DNA from: Pseudomonas graminis
GTDB taxonomy: Bacteria; Pseudomonadota; Gammaproteobacteria; Pseudomonadales; Pseudomonadaceae
Length of the DNA: 64,000 bases
NCBI RefSeq assembly: GCF_001705435.1
Contig: NZ_MDEN01000069.1
Span: forward strand, 1 to 64,000
Direction: 5' to 3'
Of the stretch, positions 15,988 to 25,951 are shown one piece after another. The notes beneath the pieces were generated by a model. It saw nothing but the letters and a program-made list of their open reading frames with translations. It was not told the DNA's origin and made no database searches. Both the position numbers and the translations under genes were made by a program. How positions within the stretch are numbered: position 1 is the first letter of the stretch; every line of letters begins with the position of its first letter.

Positions 15988-17568
15988 TCAGTCCTTTGAC
16001 AGCTCGCCGTTGACCAGGCGCCAGGCCTTCAGCGGATTACTGGATTTCAACGCAGGTGGCAGCAGCGAGTCCGGCACGTTCTGGTAACACACGGGACGCA
16101 GGAAACGATCAATGGCCGTTGCGCCCACCGAAGTGCTGCGGCTGTCGGAGGTTGCCGGGAACGGGCCGCCATGGACCATTGAATAGCTCACTTCGACGCC
16201 GGTCGGAAAGTCATTGAACAGAATCCGTCCCGCCTTGCGTTCCAGGATCGGCAGCAGCGACTGAGCAGTCGCTTCGTCGCCGTCGTCGAACTGCAACGTC
16301 ACGGTCAGTTGCCCATCGAAGCTGGCAGCCACTTTCTGCAGATCGGCGACGTCGGAGCAGACGATCAGCAGCGCGCTTGGGCCGAAGTTCTCGTCCTCCA
16401 GCGCGGGGTTGGCGAGGAACGTGGCTGAGTCGGTGCGGAACAAGGCCGGGCGGGCCTGGAATGAACCGTCGGCCTCCTGACCTTCAGCCACCAGCGTCAC
16501 GCCGGATGCGCTGTGCAGGTTATTCAGGCCGTTGCAGTAAGCGCCGTGGATGTTCGGCGTCAGCATGGTGGTCGGCAGCTTGTCAGACAGCGCCTTGGCC
16601 GAGGCCGACACGAATGTTTCCAGCGCGTCGCTTTCCAGTGCCAGCAGGATGCCCGGGTTGGTACAGAACTGCCCGGCGCCCATGACCAGCGACTCGACAA
16701 ACCCCTTGGCGATGGTTTCGGCGCGGGCCAGCAAGGCAGCCGGCAGCAGGAACACCGGGTTGATGCTGCTCATCTCGGCATACACCGGGATCGGCACCGG
16801 ACGGGCCTGGGCGGCCGCCACTAGCGCCAAACCACCACGACGCGAGCCAGTGAAGCCCACTGCTTGAATCAAGGGATGACTGACCAGCGCCTGGCCGACA
16901 GCAATGTCCTTGTCGATCAGCAGTGAGAACACGCCTTCCGGCATGCCGGTGTCGCGCGCCGCTTTCTGGATCACGCGTCCCACCAGTTCGCTGGTGCCCA
17001 AGTGGGCCGGGTGCGCCTTGACGATGACCGGGCAACCGGCCGCCAACGCAGAAGCGGTATCGCCGCCGGCAACCGAGAAGGCAAGGGGGAAGTTGCTCGC
17101 ACCGAACACCGCCACCGGACCAAGACCGATGCGCCGCAGACGCAGGTCGGCGCGCGGCAGTGGTTGGCGCTCCGGCATCGCAGTGTCGACCACGGCACCG
17201 TGCCAGCGTCCGTCACGCAGCAGACTGGCAAACAGTTTCAGCTGATTGACCGTGCGCATCCGCTCGCCTTCCAGGCGTGGCTTGGGCAGGCCGCTTTCGA
17301 CATGAACGCGCTCGGTCAGCACATCGCCCAGATCCACAAGGCCTTGGGCGATGGCTTCAAGGAAGCTGGCGCGCTGGTCGTCACTCAGTTGCCGATAACG
17401 GTCGAATGACGCTTCGGCCAGTTCACACGCAGCGTTTACATCCTCCAGCGTGCTGGCACCAAACGACGGCGTCAGGGGTTCACCGGTGGCGGCGGCGAGG
17501 GCGAAAACTTCTCCGCCCTGACCTTGTACAGCGCGTTGTCCGATGATCGTTTCACCAAGAATCTGCAT
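15988..17568 (-). CDS. Aldehyde dehydrogenase, ketoglutarate-semialdehyde (2,5-dioxovalerate) type
   Basis: 526-residue NADP-type aldehyde dehydrogenase. It matches the longer KGSADH branch: VAVFGASNFPLAFSVAGGDT (~150-170, coenzyme loop), the general base Glu in YAEMSSINPVF (~265) and the catalytic Cys in GAGQFCTNPG (~303). The family oxidises alpha-ketoglutarate semialdehyde to 2-oxoglutarate in pentose, sugar-acid or hydroxyproline catabolism. No other catabolic gene is adjacent, so the pathway is unknown. Length fits the family (~525). Confidence 0.85.
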   Translation of the reverse strand: MQILGETIIGQRAVQGQGGEVFALAAATGEPLTPSFGASTLEDVNAACELAEASFDRYRQLSDDQRASFLEAIAQGLVDLGDVLTERVHVESGLPKPRLEGERMRTVNQLKLFASLLRDGRWHGAVVDTAMPERQPLPRADLRLRRIGLGPVAVFGASNFPLAFSVAGGDTASALAAGCPVIVKAHPAHLGTSELVGRVIQKAARDTGMPEGVFSLLIDKDIAVGQALVSHPLIQAVGFTGSRRGGLALVAAAQARPVPIPVYAEMSSINPVFLLPAALLARAETIAKGFVESLVMGAGQFCTNPGILLALESDALETFVSASAKALSDKLPTTMLTPNIHGAYCNGLNNLHSASGVTLVAEGQEADGSFQARPALFRTDSATFLANPALEDENFGPSALLIVCSDVADLQKVAASFDGQLTVTLQFDDGDEATAQSLLPILERKAGRILFNDFPTGVEVSYSMVHGGPFPATSDSRSTSVGATAIDRFLRPVCYQNVPDSLLPPALKSSNPLKAWRLVNGELSKD

Positions 17569-17709
17569 TGCTCAACACCTCTCGAGGGCGGCGACCGCCA
17601 GTGGGTACCGCTGTGGCCAGCCATTGAGGTTACATCATGGCGCTGCGATCGCCACCGGTGCGGGTGTTGAGCTTGCTGTTGAGCTTATGGACGCGCCTAT
17701 GGCTGCAGC

Positions 17710-18414
17710 TTATTGCTGAACGGCGCTGAATCCCTCAAACGCAGTTTGCTGCTGGATCGCGCTGACAATGTTCTTGCGCGTGGCCGGCTGCTGGTTGCCG
17801 TCCTTGTCCACGAACACTTCGCTCTGCAGCTCGGCGTCATCGCCTTCACCGATGAACGAGAAGCCGAGGAATTCAAAGGCTTCGCGGTCCGCGTTGGCTT
17901 TCGAGCGCGGCGTGCGCAGGGGCAGGGTGACGCTGGCGCCGTCCTTGCAGATGACGAAAACCTCGGCTTCCTTCTTCGGCCGCGCCGCTTTGCTCTTGCC
18001 GCCGCTCGGGTTGCTGACCGCTTGATGCGTCTGATTGAGCACCTTCAACGCCAGGCTGTAGACGAGCTCCTGAAAACTCGGGTCGTCTTTATAGCTGGAG
18101 AGAATCCGGCTGATCGGAAACTTCGCGCTCAGGTCTTCGAGCGCGGCCATGTCGGCGGCTTCGGCGTCCTTGAGCTGCTTAAGCTGACCCATCAGCTCGT
18201 AGGCCTGGTCATCATCGAATCGGTCATGGGCGGCGCGTATGGCCAAGCGCAGATCGCGAATCTGGTCGCTTTCCTTGGCGCTCTGGAATGCGTCCAGCAC
18301 CATCTCGCTGATGGTTTTGGCCTGTGGCACATGTTGTGAAAGGTTGATGGCTTCTTCGTAGGCTTGCTTCGACGACACGGCGTTTGCCGCCGGATCGGTA
18401 TGGGAATCAGACAT
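17710..18414 (-). CDS. Soluble protein of unknown function
   Basis: 234-residue cytoplasmic protein that I do not recognise. Residues ~15-125 are predicted helical with many charged residues (KTISEMVLDAFQSAKESDQIRD, DDQAYELMGQLKQLKDAEAAD). A basic Lys/Arg/Pro linker (GGKSKAARPKKEAE, ~145) follows, then a small C-terminal domain with strands (EVFVICKDGASVTLPLRT, REAFEFLGFSFIG). The helical-linker-small-domain layout recalls nucleoid proteins such as H-NS, but no H-NS motif is present. It is monocistronic. Confidence 0.7.
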   Translation of the reverse strand: MSDSHTDPAANAVSSKQAYEEAINLSQHVPQAKTISEMVLDAFQSAKESDQIRDLRLAIRAAHDRFDDDQAYELMGQLKQLKDAEAADMAALEDLSAKFPISRILSSYKDDPSFQELVYSLALKVLNQTHQAVSNPSGGKSKAARPKKEAEVFVICKDGASVTLPLRTPRSKANADREAFEFLGFSFIGEGDDAELQSEVFVDKDGNQQPATRKNIVSAIQQQTAFEGFSAVQQ

Positions 18415-18571
18415 TGAACATCCACTGCTTCGTTAACTGGGGTTGAGGCGCGAAAAGCTCGGGGCGTTTCGAGGGGCGTAATCTATTGGACGAGGGCGCC
18501 GTTGTCACGGATTGCCGTCTTTGCCCGGACCGCAGGGCGATTGGCGTTGGATGCGCGCAGACTACGGAATC

Positions 18572-18595
18572 AAAAAGCCCGGCAATTGCCGGGCT
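18572..18595 (-). terminator. Terminator of the small secreted-peptide gene
   Basis: AGCCCGGCAATTGCCGGGCT is a perfect palindrome followed on the minus strand by TTTTTG, starting five bases past the stop of the 18600-18731 gene. Confidence 0.85.
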
Positions 18596-18599
18596 AGTC

Positions 18600-18731
18600 T
18601 TACACGCAGGTGCCACCTTTATGGTGTGAGCCCGTCCCGCCTGTTGGATGCGTCCCTTTCGGACACGCCGACGCGGAAAGTGAAACGATTGAAAGCAGAG
18701 CGACCAGTCCAGCGATAGCGATCTTTTTCAT
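18600..18731 (-). CDS. Tiny secreted Gly/His/Cys peptide
   Basis: 43-residue precursor. A Sec signal peptide (MKKIAIAGLVALLSIVSLSASA) precedes a mature peptide of ~21 residues rich in Gly, Thr and His with one Cys at each end (CPKGTHPTGGTGSHHKGGTC), which could form a disulphide or bind metal. GGAGG sits six bases before ATG and a strong terminator follows the stop, so it is a real transcription unit. The function is unknown; it lies between an unknown gene and tRNA-Met. Confidence 0.75.
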   Translation of the reverse strand: MKKIAIAGLVALLSIVSLSASACPKGTHPTGGTGSHHKGGTCV

Positions 18732-18811
18732 ATTGCCTCCGTGCACTGCGAGATGCAGTACAGGGCTATCGGCGATTTGGGATCCCGCCTTAGGCACAGA
18801 ACGCCAGAAAC

Positions 18812-18840
18812 AACAAAGCCCGCACAAGGCGGGCTTTGTT
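18812..18840 (-). terminator. tRNA-Met terminator
   Basis: AACAAAGCCCGC and GCGGGCTTTGTT form a perfect stem starting eight bases after the CCA end of tRNA-Met. Confidence 0.85.
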
Positions 18841-18848
18841 GAGGTACT

Positions 18849-18925
18849 TGGTGGCTACACAGGGACTTGAACCCCGGACCCCAGCATTATGAATGCTATG
18901 CTCTAACCAACTGAGCTATGTAGCC
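18849..18925 (-). tRNA. tRNA-Met (CAT), elongator
   Basis: 77 bases including an encoded CCA. Cloverleaf elements read directly: acceptor GGCTACA/TGTAGCC, D-arm AGCTCAGTTGGTTAGAGC, anticodon loop with CAT, and the T-loop GGTTCAAGTCC. The paired first base and sequence are typical of elongator rather than initiator tRNA. Confidence 0.95.
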
Positions 18926-19357
18926 AAGTGGCGCGCATTATTCGCTCAGATCACATATGTGTCAAGCGTCTCTTTGAAAAAATTTATCCACACGATCAAT
19001 CGGTTAGCCTCCCGGCTCTTCTACCATTTTCTCATCCCTGCACGCTGGTGACAGTTTCACTCCTTGGGCTGAGTGCTTTCGCCCCACTTTCGCGCACTCA
19101 GCGTGCACTGTCCTCGATCTCGTGCCCGGTTTGATGGCCTCGTGCTATCGGTCCGGTTCTTGCTTATGCCTGCCGCAACGCTGCCGTTATAGAACTAGGT
19201 GGCTGGGGATTTCGATAAGTCTGAGTGCGGCCCTCGTTCAAAAGATGGGCGGTTATCGTTTTTAAAACACAGACATGGCATTTTGCCGGTAAAAATGTAA
19301 GGCAGCGCAGCGATGATTATTCGTCGCGCAGCGTCTGTCGGTGAGGAGTGGTTGGCT

Positions 19358-21415
19358 ATGCAGAGTCTTTTGTCGCCAGGCATCCGCCTGCTCGGACGTC
19401 TCGGGTTCGCGCGCAAGTTTCAGGTGCTCTTCTTTCTGTTCATCTTGCCGCTCGCGGGCAGCCTGTGGATGATCGGCCAGGATTACCGCAGCAAGCTGGA
19501 GGTGATTTCTCAGGAGCAAGCCGGTGTGCGCCAGCTCATGGCACTCGATGCGCTGGATGTGCAACTGACAGCACAGCGCAACCGCGCCGCGCGCTGGAAG
19601 GCTGCCGACATTCTTCGTGATCCGACGCCGGCCGCGAAGGCAGCCATGAACGCGCTGGATGCCGCCAACCCTGACCTGACCCGCACCCTGGCGTCCCTGG
19701 GCGATGAACTCAAGGCACAGAACGCCAGCGCGGACATCATGACGCGGTATCAAGCGCTGCAGGCCTCGGTCAAAGGCATGGATTCGGAATCTCTGCGCAG
19801 CGTCGGCTGGTGGCCGGACGGCTACGATCGTTTTACCTCTGCCCTTACGGCGCTGCAGAGTCTGCGTGAACAGATCGCCATGGACAGCGGCTTGATCCTT
19901 GATCCCTGGCTTGAAACCTACTTGCTGATGCAAATCGCCACACAGCAGGCGCCGGAACTGGTCGAGCGAGTAGGGCGGATGGCGAGTATCGGCCAGTCGT
20001 CGATCGCATCAGGGCAGTTCTCGTTGCAGAGCCGTCTTCAGATGCGCGACCTGCGCAGTCGCATCGGTGACGCCCGTGATCAACTGGTCAAAGCCGTGAG
20101 CTCGCTGAAATCGAAAGCGTACCCGGGCATGGAGGTCTGGACGCGTCAGTATGAAGACAGTCTTCAGCGCCTTGATAACGAATTGAAAGTGCTCGACGAC
20201 GGCGTGTTCGGCGGCAGCATCAAGCTCGACCCTGCTGCGTTCGAGCGCAGCGTCGACAGTGTCAGCGATGGATTGGCGGCCTTACGCAAGCAATCGCTCT
20301 CATCATTGACCAGCCGGCTCGATTATTACCATGAGCAGTCCACTCTGCAGTTCGTGCCGATCGCTGCGATTTTCAGCATTCTAGCGCTCGCGGCGCTGTA
20401 TCTCTTCATGTGCCTCCAGGCATCGATCCAGCGCAGCGCCAAGGGCATAACGACCCTGGCCGAGTCGCTGCGTGACGGCAATCTGTGCGTCGAGGTCGCC
20501 GTTCAGGGGCGTGACGAACTCGCAGCCATCAGCACCGCCCTCAACGTCGCGGTGGTGCAACTGCGCACCAGTCTCTTGGGTGTCAACCACGAAACCCAGC
20601 AACTGGGCTCTGCGGTGCTGACCCTCAATGCGCAGTCAGGCAGCACGCTCAACGAAGTTGAAGATCAACAACAGCAGATCAGCCAGATCGCCGCTGCGGC
20701 CACCGAGCTGGCCGCGACGTCCATGGGGGTTGCCCGCAGTTGCGAAGCCGCATCCGGCAGCGCCCAGGCCACCCGACGCATCGCCGAAGACAGCAGCCGC
20801 GACAGTCAGCGCACCACGGCGAGTATCCAGCAACTGAACCAGAAGTTGACCGACACTGCTAATGCGTTGAGCAAGGTCAGTGAGCAGGGGCAGCAGATCC
20901 AGTCCGTGGTGGACACCATTCGCGGCATCGCCGAACAGACCAACCTGCTGGCGCTCAATGCTGCCATTGAAGCGGCGCGTGCGGGCGAGCAAGGCCGTGG
21001 CTTCGCCGTGGTCGCTGACGAGGTGCGCAGTTTGTCCCAGCGGACACAGGCTTCCACCGCGCAAATTGCCGGGACCGTGGACAGCCTGCGGTCGACCGTC
21101 AGCCAGGCCGTTAGCCTGATGGAGGCGGCGTGTGGTCAGGCGGTGAGTGACGCGCAGTCGGTGACCGGCTTGGGCGAGCGGCTGGAAGAGATCGCCAGCG
21201 CGGTGCAGATCGTTACTGACACGCTGGCGCAGATCGCCACCGCAGTCGAAGAGCAGGCCGCGACGGCGGACGAGGTTAGCGGCAATATTCAGCAGGTGGA
21301 TCAGGCCGCTGGCCGCTTGCTTGACGGTGCGCGTGCGGTAAATCACGCCGCAGACACCCTGACCAAAGGCAGCCGGGCCTTGAGCGACAACACCGCGAGA
21401 TTCCGGTTGGGGTAA
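19358..21415 (+). CDS. Methyl-accepting chemotaxis protein with large periplasmic sensor
   Basis: 685-residue chemoreceptor. Membrane helix 1 is at ~25-45 (VLFFLFILPLAGSLWMIG), then ~275 residues of helical periplasmic sensor (LDALDVQLTAQRNRAARW; VGWWPDGYDRF). Helix 2 lies at ~330-350 (FVPIAAIFSILALAALYLFM), followed by HAMP and a signalling domain with the tip EQTNLLALNAAIEAARAGEQ near 530. The sensor is longer than a simple four-helix bundle. GAGGAG lies nine bases before the ATG at 19358, so the longer start at 19313 is rejected. The ligand is unknown. Together with the 9225-10925 gene the window holds two receptors but no che genes. Confidence 0.93.
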   Translation: MQSLLSPGIRLLGRLGFARKFQVLFFLFILPLAGSLWMIGQDYRSKLEVISQEQAGVRQLMALDALDVQLTAQRNRAARWKAADILRDPTPAAKAAMNALDAANPDLTRTLASLGDELKAQNASADIMTRYQALQASVKGMDSESLRSVGWWPDGYDRFTSALTALQSLREQIAMDSGLILDPWLETYLLMQIATQQAPELVERVGRMASIGQSSIASGQFSLQSRLQMRDLRSRIGDARDQLVKAVSSLKSKAYPGMEVWTRQYEDSLQRLDNELKVLDDGVFGGSIKLDPAAFERSVDSVSDGLAALRKQSLSSLTSRLDYYHEQSTLQFVPIAAIFSILALAALYLFMCLQASIQRSAKGITTLAESLRDGNLCVEVAVQGRDELAAISTALNVAVVQLRTSLLGVNHETQQLGSAVLTLNAQSGSTLNEVEDQQQQISQIAAAATELAATSMGVARSCEAASGSAQATRRIAEDSSRDSQRTTASIQQLNQKLTDTANALSKVSEQGQQIQSVVDTIRGIAEQTNLLALNAAIEAARAGEQGRGFAVVADEVRSLSQRTQASTAQIAGTVDSLRSTVSQAVSLMEAACGQAVSDAQSVTGLGERLEEIASAVQIVTDTLAQIATAVEEQAATADEVSGNIQQVDQAAGRLLDGARAVNHAADTLTKGSRALSDNTARFRLG

Positions 21416-21573
21416 GCCGCGCAGGCGAAGCGTGAGGGTGATCGGCCTGCGATTGCATGCGCGCAATCATGCCGCACCCTGCGCCGTGGGTTGAAAGAAG
21501 AACGGCTGGCGACGTATAAGATTCGTCGCCTTCTCATCGTCTTCTGATACCCATCGCCGTAGGGGATTTCTCC

Positions 21574-22230
21574 ATGACCGACAGCAGTGCCGCAGGTGCG
21601 GCGGTTTATTCGCCCCTGACGTTAGCGTTGTACGACGCCTGGGTGTTGGGCATTTCCAATCGGTATGCCTGGCGCTGCCCAACCGATGAGGTGCTTTTGC
21701 CGTTCTTCCGCGCCAATGTGCGTGCCCACCATCTGGATATCGGCGTCGGCACGGGTTATTACCTGGCGAAAGCCAAGCTGCCGCCGAACACCCGCATCAC
21801 CCTCATGGACCTCAATCCAAGCAGCCTCGCCGCCGCTAAAAGCAGGATCGGCCGGCCAGACACGCACACCCTTCAGCATGACGTAATGACGCCGATCCCG
21901 GGCAACGAACGCTTCGACTCGATATCGCTGTTTTACCTGCTGCACTGCCTGCCAGGCCCGACGGATGCCAAGGCGGCGATCTTCGCTCAGCTCAAGCACA
22001 ACCTGAACCCGGACGGCGTTTTGTTTGGCGCAACGATTCTAGGGGACGAGGCGGGGCACGACGGCTTCGGTCGCAAGCTGATGGCGGTCTACAACAAGAA
22101 AGGCATTTTCGGAAATAGCGGGGACACTCAGGCCGGCTTCGAAGTGCATTTGCGGACGCACTTTCGCGAGGTCACGCTGAAGCGCGAAGGCGTGGTGCTG
22201 CTGTTTCGCGTAGCGCAGCCGATTGTCTGA
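21574..22230 (+). CDS. Class I SAM-dependent methyltransferase
   Basis: 218-residue Rossmann-fold methyltransferase. Motif I is LDIGVGTGYYLAKAKLP (~50-66), motif II the acidic strand end LMDLNPSSL (~75), and motif IV the DSISLFYLLHCLPG segment (~112-125). The substrate is unknown and no residues point to nucleic acid binding. It is monocistronic and ends at a bidirectional terminator facing ychF. Confidence 0.85.
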   Translation: MTDSSAAGAAVYSPLTLALYDAWVLGISNRYAWRCPTDEVLLPFFRANVRAHHLDIGVGTGYYLAKAKLPPNTRITLMDLNPSSLAAAKSRIGRPDTHTLQHDVMTPIPGNERFDSISLFYLLHCLPGPTDAKAAIFAQLKHNLNPDGVLFGATILGDEAGHDGFGRKLMAVYNKKGIFGNSGDTQAGFEVHLRTHFREVTLKREGVVLLFRVAQPIV

Positions 22231-22245
22231 GTTGCACTAAAACCA

Positions 22246-22282
22246 CAAAGCCCGCGGATCACTGAGTGATACGCGGGCTTTG
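22246..22282. terminator. Bidirectional terminator between methyltransferase and ychF
   Basis: CAAAGCCCGCG and CGCGGGCTTTG form a long stem with a 15-base loop between two converging genes; both strands end the stem with an A/T-rich flank. Confidence 0.75.
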
Positions 22283-22317
22283 ACGTTCAACGAGGTTCGT
22301 GGAGGTCCACGAGGGCG

Positions 22318-23418
<1,101 letters not shown>

Positions 23419-23439
23419 GGTGTTTCCCCTCGAGTGATG

Positions 23440-24024
23440 TCAGGCCTTCTGGCTGTGCAGGACGCGCATCGCCTTGGCGAAGTCGCCAGCGAGTACATCC
23501 GGCAGCACGCCGAGGGCAAAGTCGATGCTGGCATCCAGTTTTTCCTGCTCGGCGCGTGGCGCTCGACCCAGGACGAAGTTGGACACCAGACTGGCGTCGC
23601 CCGGGTGGCCGATGCCAAGCCGCAGGCGGTGGAAGCCGTTCTGGTTGCCGAGCTGCGCAATAATGTCGCGCAACCCGTTATGCCCGCCGTGCCCGCCACC
23701 CAGTTTGAGTTTGGTGACGCCCGGAGGCAGGTCGAGTTCGTCGTGGGCCACCAGAATGGCTTGCGGAGGAATCCGGAAGAAACCCGCCAGAGCTGCCACG
23801 GACTGGCCGCTGCGGTTCATGTAGGTGGTGGGGATCAGCAGACGAACGTCTTGGCCCTGATGACTGAATTTAGCCGTCAGGCCGAAATATTTGCGGTCAG
23901 CGGTCAGATTGACACGCTGTGCGCTGGCAATGCGCTCAACGAAAAGAGCCCCTGCGTTATGCCGGGTCTGTTCGTATTCGGGGCCTGGATTTCCCAGGCC
24001 GACGATCAGTTGGATGGCGGTCAC
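23440..24024 (-). CDS. pth: Peptidyl-tRNA hydrolase
   Basis: 194-residue enzyme that frees tRNA from prematurely released peptidyl-tRNA. The active-site motif GLGNPGPEY (~9-17), catalytic His22 in TRHNAG, Asn in PTTYMNRSG (~68) and the HDELDLPPG Asp (~93) are all present. Middle gene of rplY-pth-ychF, with 75 bases to rplY. Confidence 0.97.
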   Translation of the reverse strand: MTAIQLIVGLGNPGPEYEQTRHNAGALFVERIASAQRVNLTADRKYFGLTAKFSHQGQDVRLLIPTTYMNRSGQSVAALAGFFRIPPQAILVAHDELDLPPGVTKLKLGGGHGGHNGLRDIIAQLGNQNGFHRLRLGIGHPGDASLVSNFVLGRAPRAEQEKLDASIDFALGVLPDVLAGDFAKAMRVLHSQKA

Positions 24025-24099
24025 GTCAGGGGCTCTTCCTTGGGTCGAGTGTGATGATGGCGAGCATCATCACGGGTTCAACCGGCTAGCGAGTAATAA

Positions 24100-24711
24100 T
24101 TACTCTGCTTCGCCTTCTGCGGTGCCTTCTTCTTCGTCCTGGACGATGCGAGGAGCGTGGACGTTAGCGATGTCCAGGTCCTTGCCGTGCGCCAGAGCAA
24201 CGAATTCAACACCTTTAGGTGCTTTAACGTCGGACAGGTGAACGTTGTCGCCGATTTCCAGAGCGCCCAGGTCAACTTCGATGAACTCAGGCAGGTCTTT
24301 CGGCAGGCAGGTCACTTCCAGCTCGGTGGTGGTGTGCGAGATCTCGCCGCCTTTCTTGACCGGTGCTTCTTCGTTGATGAAGTGCACTGGAACGATAGCG
24401 GTCAGTTTCTGGCCAGCCACGACGCGGATGAAGTCAGCGTGCATGATGAACTGCTTGGCAGGGTGACGCTGCATCGCTTTAACGATGACGTTCTGCTTGG
24501 CGCCAGCAATGTTCAGCTCGATAACGTGGCTGTAGGCAGCTTCGTTTTCGAACATTTTTGCCAGTTCTTTGGCTTCGATGGTGATCGAAGTTGCTTCCTG
24601 GCCACCACCGTAAACAACGGCTGGGACGGAGGCGGCGAGACGACGCAGGCGGCGGCTCGCACCTTTCCCCAGGTCAGTACGCGCTTGGGCGTTCAGAGTA
24701 AATTCGTTCAT
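24100..24711 (-). CDS. rplY: 50S ribosomal protein L25 (CTC form)
   Basis: 203-residue L25/general stress protein CTC. The N-terminal L25 domain binds 5S rRNA (DLGKGASRRLRR, VPAVVYGGG), and a C-terminal TL5 beta domain extends to ~185, ending in an acidic tail (DEEEGTAEGEAE). The ATG at 24711 after GGAG fits the conserved MNEFTLNA start; the in-frame extension to 24777 is rejected. It heads the operon with pth. Confidence 0.96.
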   Translation of the reverse strand: MNEFTLNAQARTDLGKGASRRLRRLAASVPAVVYGGGQEATSITIEAKELAKMFENEAAYSHVIELNIAGAKQNVIVKAMQRHPAKQFIMHADFIRVVAGQKLTAIVPVHFINEEAPVKKGGEISHTTTELEVTCLPKDLPEFIEVDLGALEIGDNVHLSDVKAPKGVEFVALAHGKDLDIANVHAPRIVQDEEEGTAEGEAE

Positions 24712-24775
24712 TTTGCATCTCCAATATAGCCATGACCGAGCGGCGTTTGCGACCAGCGCCAGACACGGTATGGGC

Positions 24776-24820
24776 AAAAAAGCCCCGCCCCGGCATTGAG
24801 TGTCGGGGCGGGGCGCTTTT
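24776..24820 (-). terminator. prs terminator
   Basis: GCGCCCCGCCCCGACA and TGCCGGGGCGGGGC form a very GC-rich stem followed on the minus strand by TTTTTTG, 30 bases after the prs stop. Confidence 0.85.
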
Positions 24821-24851
24821 CGTCAACGGATGGTTCGGCAGGGCAGGGCCC

Positions 24852-25793
24852 TTATCGGAACATCGCGCTGATCGATTCTTCATTGCTGATGCGACGCATC
24901 GCCTCAGCGACTACCGGTGCGATATCCAGTTGACGGATACGGTCACAGGCCTGTGCTGCAGCGGACAACGGGATGGTGTTCGTCACCACCAGTTCGTCCA
25001 GCACGGAATTTTCGATGTTCTCGATTGCACGGCCCGACAGAACAGGGTGTGTGCAATACGCGAAAACCTTGGCAGCGCCGTGTTCTTTCAGCGCCTTGGC
25101 CGCGTGGCACAAGGTGCCGGCGGTATCGACCATGTCGTCGACGAGAATACAGGTACGGCCTTCGACATCACCGATGATGTGCATCACTTCGGAGTGGTTG
25201 GCCTTCTCGCGGCGCTTGTCGATGATGCCCAGATCGACGCCCAGGGACTTGGCAACAGCACGTGCACGCACGACGCCGCCGATATCCGGGGAGACAATCA
25301 TCAGGTTTTCGAAGCGTTGGTCTTCGATGTCATCCACCAGAACCGGGGAGCCGTAGATGTTATCTACCGGAATATCGAAGAAGCCTTGAATCTGGTCGGC
25401 GTGCAGGTCGACAGTCAGCACACGGTCGATACCGACGACGGTGAGCATGTCCGCAACCACTTTAGCGCTGATAGCCACACGGGCGGAACGCGGACGGCGA
25501 TCCTGGCGGGCATAACCAAAGTAAGGGATTACAGCAGTGATACGAGTGGCCGAGGAGCGACGGAAGGCGTCAGCCATCACGACGAGTTCCATCAGGTTAT
25601 CGTTGGTCGGAGCGCAGGTCGGCTGGATAATGAAGACGTCTTTACCGCGAACGTTTTCATTGATCTCAGCGGTAATCTCACCGTCGGAAAACTTTCCAAC
25701 AGAGATGTCACCGAGAGGGATATGCAGCTGACGTACGACACGCCGAGCCAGATCGGGGTTGGCGTTCCCCGTAAAGACCATCATCTTGGACAC
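24852..25793 (-). CDS. prs: Ribose-phosphate pyrophosphokinase
   Basis: 313-residue enzyme making PRPP from ribose 5-phosphate and ATP for nucleotide, His, Trp and NAD synthesis. Recognisable features: the ATP-binding segment FGYARQDRRPRSARVAIS (~97-115), the metal-binding VDLHADQIQGFF (~128-140) and the PRPP loop ILVDDMVDTAGTLCHAAKAL (~217-236). Length fits class I Prs. It precedes rplY but is separated by its own terminator. Confidence 0.97.
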   Translation of the reverse strand: MSKMMVFTGNANPDLARRVVRQLHIPLGDISVGKFSDGEITAEINENVRGKDVFIIQPTCAPTNDNLMELVVMADAFRRSSATRITAVIPYFGYARQDRRPRSARVAISAKVVADMLTVVGIDRVLTVDLHADQIQGFFDIPVDNIYGSPVLVDDIEDQRFENLMIVSPDIGGVVRARAVAKSLGVDLGIIDKRREKANHSEVMHIIGDVEGRTCILVDDMVDTAGTLCHAAKALKEHGAAKVFAYCTHPVLSGRAIENIENSVLDELVVTNTIPLSAAAQACDRIRQLDIAPVVAEAMRRISNEESISAMFR

Positions 25794-25840
25794 GCGCAGT
25801 ACCTGGAGGCTTAGGGTATGCCTGGATGACTATAGGAAAA

Positions 25841-25915
25841 TGGCAGGGGCGGCTGGATTCGAACCAACGCATGGCAGGATCAAAACCTGCTGCCTTACCG
25901 CTTGGCGACGCCCCT
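25841..25915 (-). tRNA. tRNA-Gln (TTG)
   Basis: 75 bases with encoded CCA. Acceptor AGGGGCG pairs with CGCCCCT, the D-arm reads GCCAAGCGGTAAGGC, the anticodon loop GTTTTGATC gives TTG, and the T-loop is GGTTCGAATCC. Located between ispE and prs as in other Pseudomonas. Confidence 0.95.
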
Positions 25916-25951
25916 GTATCTGTTGCACGAGTGCCTGGCACTCGGTTCCTT

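Noticed and set aside
18849..18925. tRNA-Met as attachment site for an island
   Set aside because: No integrase, no duplicated 3' end of the tRNA, and both flanks look chromosomal.
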